From: Amphiura filiformis
Taxonomy: Eukaryota; Echinodermata; Ophiuroidea; Amphilepidida; Amphiuridae
Direction: 5' to 3'
Assembly (NCBI RefSeq): GCF_039555335.1
Contig: NC_092628.1
Coordinates: 66,667,292-66,731,291, forward strand
DNA: 64,000 nt
In this document: piece after piece, positions 58,908-64,000 of the stretch
Position numbering within the stretch: position 1 is the stretch's first letter
Layout of the letters: each line of letters starts with the position of its first letter
Program-made: the position numbers and the translations under genes
The notes under the pieces: model-generated
What the model saw: only the letters and a program-made list of their open reading frames with translations
Database searches by the model: none
What the model was told of the DNA's origin: nothing

Positions 58908-60523
58908 GGTTTTACCGTCGTTACTAAACCTATCGACGAAATTTTTTTAAATTGACATATTTTGTACATTAATATGTGTAGATAATAAATCAGGAAAAAA
59001 AACAGGGGGGTCCGGACCTAACTTTTGAGATACAGCCGTTTTAAAAGAGGTGTACATTTCCAAAAATCTCTGTACACTTCAATGGCAAAATCAGCAATTT
59101 GCCCAAAATATATCACCTTTTATGTTGTATAAAAAAATTGTCGAGACAAAATTTTTTTAATTTTATATATGTTATGAAAAAGAAAAAGCTCTGTAAAAAC
59201 GCGCAAAAAAAATTGGTGGTACCGGACCTAGTTTTCGCGTAAATTGACCAAAATAGATCAAAAATGCATTTTTCTGCGACACCATGCGTAGTTAATTGCG
59301 CACGTGGATATTTTAAGTGCGTGCCAACGCAGCTGGTATGAAGCGATCTGATGCCGGATCAGCGTTTATTTACGCATATGGCCACAAAAAAGGAATTGTC
59401 TGTTTACGCAGGAAAGTTTTCAATGTAAAAAAAAGTTACCTAAGATACTTAGGCTAAGAAGTGTCCATAATTATGAACAATTATAATGATGTCGACTATT
59501 AAGGCTAAGAATATAAAAAAATTCTTAGCCTAATTCTAGTTACACAAAGTGAGTTATTTTCAGCTTTATGTTCACCTGACTCGAATGACCAAAAAGAGGA
59601 TTTATTAAACATGTTAAAGCGAAGCGTTCGACACCATGGGCGGAAGTGTTTGACTATAATAGGCCTACAATTATTATAGGCATAGGCCTACTTAGCATGC
59701 TTAGTGCCGTTTACCGAGAGGAAAACCTTTTGGTTACAAAAACTATAGGCCTACGGAATTATCTCGAGGTGGATTCATATCATCAATTGTTGCAGTTCAA
59801 TTAAAGCAAAGTTAAACGCTGGGTTGCCTATAGCTGTAGAAAAACGTTTGGCCAATTATGATATCATTTTTGTAAATGTATGACACATTGGGTTTTTTTT
59901 TACTGAATAGTTTTGATGGTGTTGTCTATATCGCATGCATTATGAATTCAGTACACGTAGTACCGGTAGGTCTTTACCCAATAACACAAAATGCTTTAAA
60001 CATTTAAATGGTGGATTATAAACTTTTAAAACATTTTAAAAAAAACAATCAAAAACATTGAACACTTGCTGCAAAACATATTCTAAGTTGGAACAATGTT
60101 GCCAAAATAATATATGTCTACAATAACATTTTCACAACATGTTTTTAATTTTGTTGTAGTGTTAGAAACGTTCTACAAACGTATAACCTTTAATAGGCCT
60201 ATAATATACCGTAGTGCTTACCCAACATTTAGGCGAAAATATTATTAAAACGAATTAACCCATTTAACCAACACTCGTTTAGACCTAATGTTAAAAAAAC
60301 ACACCCTGATTCTGTGGTTTTTTTTGGTTTTTTTGCGCTCAGCAAACATTGTTTTCTTTATTTTTTGGCCCTAGTTATCGCGGTTAAAAAATAGCATTGA
60401 CACGCACAACACGCATCGTTCTCTGCGATGTCTGCAACATAACGCCGAACACGACGCTGGCGTCACGCACGCCTTTAAAACAGGCGCAATAGTCAAGTCG
60501 AATCGGGTGACGACGGTAAAACC
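58908..60523. mobile_element. 1.6-kb TTAA-flanked element
   Basis: Inverted ends GGTTTTACCGTCGT / ACGACGGTAAAACC lie beside TTAA on both sides (58904-58907 and 60524-60527), as in piggyBac-like insertions. No transposase frame. It contains GTCCGGACCTA and ACCGGACCTAG blocks and a decayed AACGTTTT-type element (59977-60355). Confidence 0.6.
59977..60355. mobile_element. Decayed relative of the AACGTTTT element
   Basis: ACCCAATAACACAAAATG at the left recalls CCCAGCAAACACAAAATG of the satellite-embedded element. AAACGTTCTACAAACG and AACATTTT blocks follow, and CTCAGCAAACATTG lies near 60339. Ends are degraded and no duplication is readable. It shows the family also exists outside the satellite. 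Confidence 0.45.
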
Positions 60524-60527
60524 TTAA

Positions 60528-62490
60528 CCACTAAAGCAGGCTATGTTAGCACATCTATCACACTAACAAAGGTGCCAAATCTGATGATTTTTATGATCCT
60601 CCCGATGAGCAAATCAGAGAATGGGCCTTTAAACCGTGGGCAGGCTATTTCAAGCCCCAGGCTTTTTATGCTATACTTGATAACGTATGATGGCAAATGA
60701 AGTAGCTTATTGCTTGCGAAACTAGTCATTCTATATACGAATTAAGGCAAGTTCCTTATCGGGAGCCACAATAACAGAAAAGTGTTTACATAAATAAAAT
60801 TATAATGCTGCTAGCAAGATCTTTTATTCCAGCCATATCGATCTCATGTATGCATTTTACCTAATGTAACCGATTTCACACATTTGTCTGTGACTTTCTG
60901 TTATTAATGATACAACCTTGCATTGTGTTACTGTTTATGTTGCAAATGCAATTTTACAAGCCACTTCATTTATTACTTTAAATGCAAGATTACCTGATAG
61001 TTTTGAATTTAAGTGTTCAAAACATGGAAAATACATTTTACAAGGAACATCATTGATTAATTTGATAAATATAATAATACTATCAAATAGTTATGGAATA
61101 GGGGTGTATCTATGAGATGCTAGATGGCATGGTCAGAATAGCAAGGTTGAAAAATGTGGGGCGGCCATCAAAATTTGGGGCGCCCAAAATATAAATATTA
61201 TGCCAACATTAGAATAAAACTTATTTAAGTTAAACATAACAAATTTCTCACGGCCGCCCAGCTTTCTACGGCTTTGCTAGATGGTCTCCAGCCAACAAAA
61301 CTGTTTGAACTCCAATGCCCAGAGCCTCTCATATAAGTTCCTACTTTATGTTTTTATGTGTGTGGAAAGCCAAAAAAGTGAATGGCTCATCATAAGAAAC
61401 AAACAAAGAAAAGTAGGAAGGTGAGATAAACTAAATGATCAAAAATTGTAACAAAAAAGAGATCATATTTATGGTCATTGGTCCTATCGGTCACTGTGCT
61501 GAGATTTAAAGACTTGGAAGACCAGTTTCAAAAGTGTCACATATGTAGGAGTAGTTTAAGACCTTTCCAAAGAGCAAGATCTGGTATCTGTTATGGGACA
61601 GCCTTGTAGAGTATCTTCTGAACAAAGCCTCTTCCAGAATAGTCTTGGAAGGGGATGACTCATCATCCACACCAGTCTAGCCTAGACTCGAGAAGATATC
61701 CAGCCAAATGCCATACGTCAGGGTCAAACCTGATGGGCTAAAATGTATGATAAACAAATGCATAAAAATCTTAAATATCAGGACGGCCAGCATCTCACAG
61801 GGGCAAGACTTCTCACGGTGGATATGATATGGTGTCAAGAAGACTTGCTTCGATCATGGTCTAATTGCAATTTCAAATATTAAATATTATATTTCTAAAT
61901 GATAATCTCCTCTCATACCATTAATCACATTAAATAAAACATTTACATGTACACCAAATTTACCAACCGCGAAAAACTCTGACCGCGAAAGACGGGTGAC
62001 CACTAGTGCTCTTAAATGCTGTCTTAGGCAAAAAAACAAAAAGGGATTTGGGGTAAATTTTGTCTCCCTGATGTTGTTGCTTGTTTCCTCTCCTAAAATT
62101 CACTCTCCCATCACAACACCCCCAACAAAACATTCTGGTGCCACTATCTGCCAATCACAGTTTATGCTAAAGTTTGATTGACAGAATCATTAAACATGAT
62201 CTTTTTTATTTCAGTCTTTTATTGTAATCCAATGGTTCACTTGCTGGTTGCTAGCATTGGACACTATTTTTATTGATTTTTTATTTTTATTTTTTCGTTG
62301 TGAAGTAGGCTATATTAAAAACCTCATATTACAGCTAGACAACTCACATGCTACATTACATGACAACGGAATAATGGGCTATACCAGAAATTCATTTGTC
62401 ATGGATTATTACTTGATTATTTGTGAATTTCATAATGGATGTTTTAATTCTACCTTCAACAACTCTTCCTATACCTTTGTACAGGAACCA
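60528..62490. other. Unassigned stretch
   Basis: No gene found. A small inverted-repeat remnant lies at about 61139-61275 (TAGCAAGGTTGAAAAATG with GGGGCGGCC; inverse GGCCGCCC near 61252). The rest shows no recognisable feature. Confidence 0.4.
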
Positions 62491-62801
62491 ACCGTTGTTA
62501 AACGGTGATGAACCCACACTTTTACTGTAGGGTATACGCGAACGCGAGCGAGACTACGCGTTACGCGAGAACACGTAAAATTTGTCATGCGTGGAACCTT
62601 TGTGCGTATGCCAGCTTACAAGTTGAATTCAGTATTTTTCAGGTAGCGGCTATACATTGCCGTTTTATTCTGTAGTTTTATTGCTGATATCAAAAGAGAA
62701 ATCATCAAAGTTTTTGTAAGGCTGAGTGGCAATGATTAACTGACATTCCTCGTAAAATAATCGTGAATTATACGATATTTAGCTTCTTTTCGTTGTTGAA
62801 A

Positions 62802-62977
62802 GGATTCAATCATGTTTCATCGTTGTTCATCACCGTTTAACAACTCGCATCCGGCAGCGTCTGCGTGAGTTTACTTCGCTCGGGCAGCTAAAGCTGCCCT
62901 CGCAAGTAAACCACGCAGACGACGCGGCCGCATCGTTGTTAAACGGTGATGAACAACGGTGAAACATGATTGAATCC
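62802..62977. mobile_element. 176-bp CpG-rich near-perfect palindrome
   Basis: The arms begin GGATTCAATCATGTTTCA and end with its inverse; the arms pair through GTTGTTCATCACCGTTTAAC and GCGTCTGCGTG down to GGGCAGCTAAAGCTGCCC at the centre (about 62882-62900). The core is CpG-rich against an AT-rich background. A fragment of the arm (CGTTGTTAAACGGTGATGAA) also occurs at 62493-62512. It looks like a foldback MITE; a cruciform-forming site is the alternative. Confidence 0.65.
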
Positions 62978-62984
62978 CTAAATC

Positions 62985-64000
62985 AATAATTATCACTGTT
63001 AAACGTAACAAAAATATTGATTATAAGTAAAACAATAAAAGATTAAAACAAAATTAGTATCTACATGTTAACATTTTATAGCAAAGCCCATAAGGCATTT
63101 CACAGAAAACAAACTCAAGTGCAGTATTATAAAAAGCAATGTAAAAGTACATTTGTAGATATCATAGCAATTTTATATTCTAAGAAAAATAAAGTGAAAA
63201 TGGAGACAGTGTTGCCAAACCCTTTCAGCATTAAGATGCTGTGAATTGGGCACATAGACCATGGTAAAGTAGCAGTCAAAATAAAAATTCCTTTAAAAAA
63301 AGAATGGGGGGGGAACTTTGAGGGAATGCTCTTATAATATGGCACAAGGTTCTGATATGCCCAAATTTCTTCTAGAAGGCTGTGCTAGAAGTTTTGGCTC
63401 TACATGTATAAGCATAGAGCTTTTATCCTGGGTTCTGGTATGTTTAAATTTCATATGATAGAATGGCTTCCTGTTCTGACATGGTCAATGCAAAGAACTG
63501 CAACACCAGGGTTTAAAGTGTCAATATTTCCTCTGATAGAATGCTCTTATTCTAGCATTGCTCAGTGCTTAAAGAACCGGGTTAAGACCGGATTAGGCCC
63601 CCTCCTCCCAAAATCTAAAGGGAGCTTATAATAGATTGTGCACCCGTAGTTGTTGAGAGCATGCAGTTACTAAAAGAAAATTGGGATTTTCTCAGGTTTA
63701 TCATATCCCTGTTTTTCTAAACCATGACCGGCAGGGCCGCTAGCGATCTGATATAACAGCAGCAGTAGGTGGACAAGACTTCCAGAGATCAGAATAAAAA
63801 TAAATCGAGAAGCAAAATGTTTTTTTTAAAAACAGCGTAGCGAATGGGGATGTAAATTACTGTGCAAGGACATTGATGCATGTAGATGCAAGAGTCTTAA
63901 TTCAATAAACTTGATTATAGAAAATGCTGTGCAACAGAGTTACTATATAAAACTGCTTATACTGATATTCCATCAATAGAGTTGCTTAATTTAACTCCAA
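62985..64000. other. Right edge, unassigned
   Basis: No gene, RNA or transposon end was recognised. The missing UROS 3' exons were looked for here without success. Confidence 0.4.

Overview
This is a window of an intron-rich, AT-rich animal genome. It has split genes with GT-AG introns, intronless rhodopsin-type GPCR genes, three kinds of LINE, and a dense load of short inverted-repeat DNA transposons. A marine invertebrate deuterostome, most likely an echinoderm, fits best. That placement is inference from gene style and transposon load; no clade-specific marker was tested.

Layout. 1-9955: a 42-bp tandem satellite, broken by five copies of a palindromic AACGTTTT-rich transposon and organised into ~2.5-kb composite repeats. 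10.1-12.2 kb: a TTAA-type MITE, a single-exon GPCR on the minus strand, and a scrap of a second, similar GPCR. 12.36-15.2 kb: a decayed LINE of the restriction-like-endonuclease type. 16863-28640 (minus): a complete seven-exon BCCIP gene encoding 326 residues, with a CR1/Jockey-type LINE and nested MITEs in its 7.4-kb first intron. 28641-28992: a short head-to-head intergenic region. From there to at least 52257 (plus): uroporphyrinogen-III synthase (UROS), of which five coding exons (182 codons) are visible; the last ~80 codons were not found and probably lie beyond the window. UROS introns hold a near-complete RTE-type LINE, a truncated LINE with target-site duplications, and many MITEs. 56669-57859 (minus): a second single-exon GPCR with aminergic-like features. 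The rest to 64000 is intergenic or intronic sequence with MITEs.

Function. UROS makes uroporphyrinogen III in haem synthesis. BCCIP is a nuclear protein linked to genome stability and ribosome biogenesis. They are divergent neighbours here, as I recall they are in vertebrates, so the pair looks like an old bidirectional promoter. The two GPCRs are unrelated to that pair and to each other.

The most notable points are these. An RTE LINE sits exactly at the UROS exon-2 splice donor, and its apparent target-site duplication copies the donor. A piggyBac-like TTAA MITE family carries a tRNA-Ala-like body (three copies). The satellite and transposon have been amplified together. Several nested foldback elements have readable target-site duplications.
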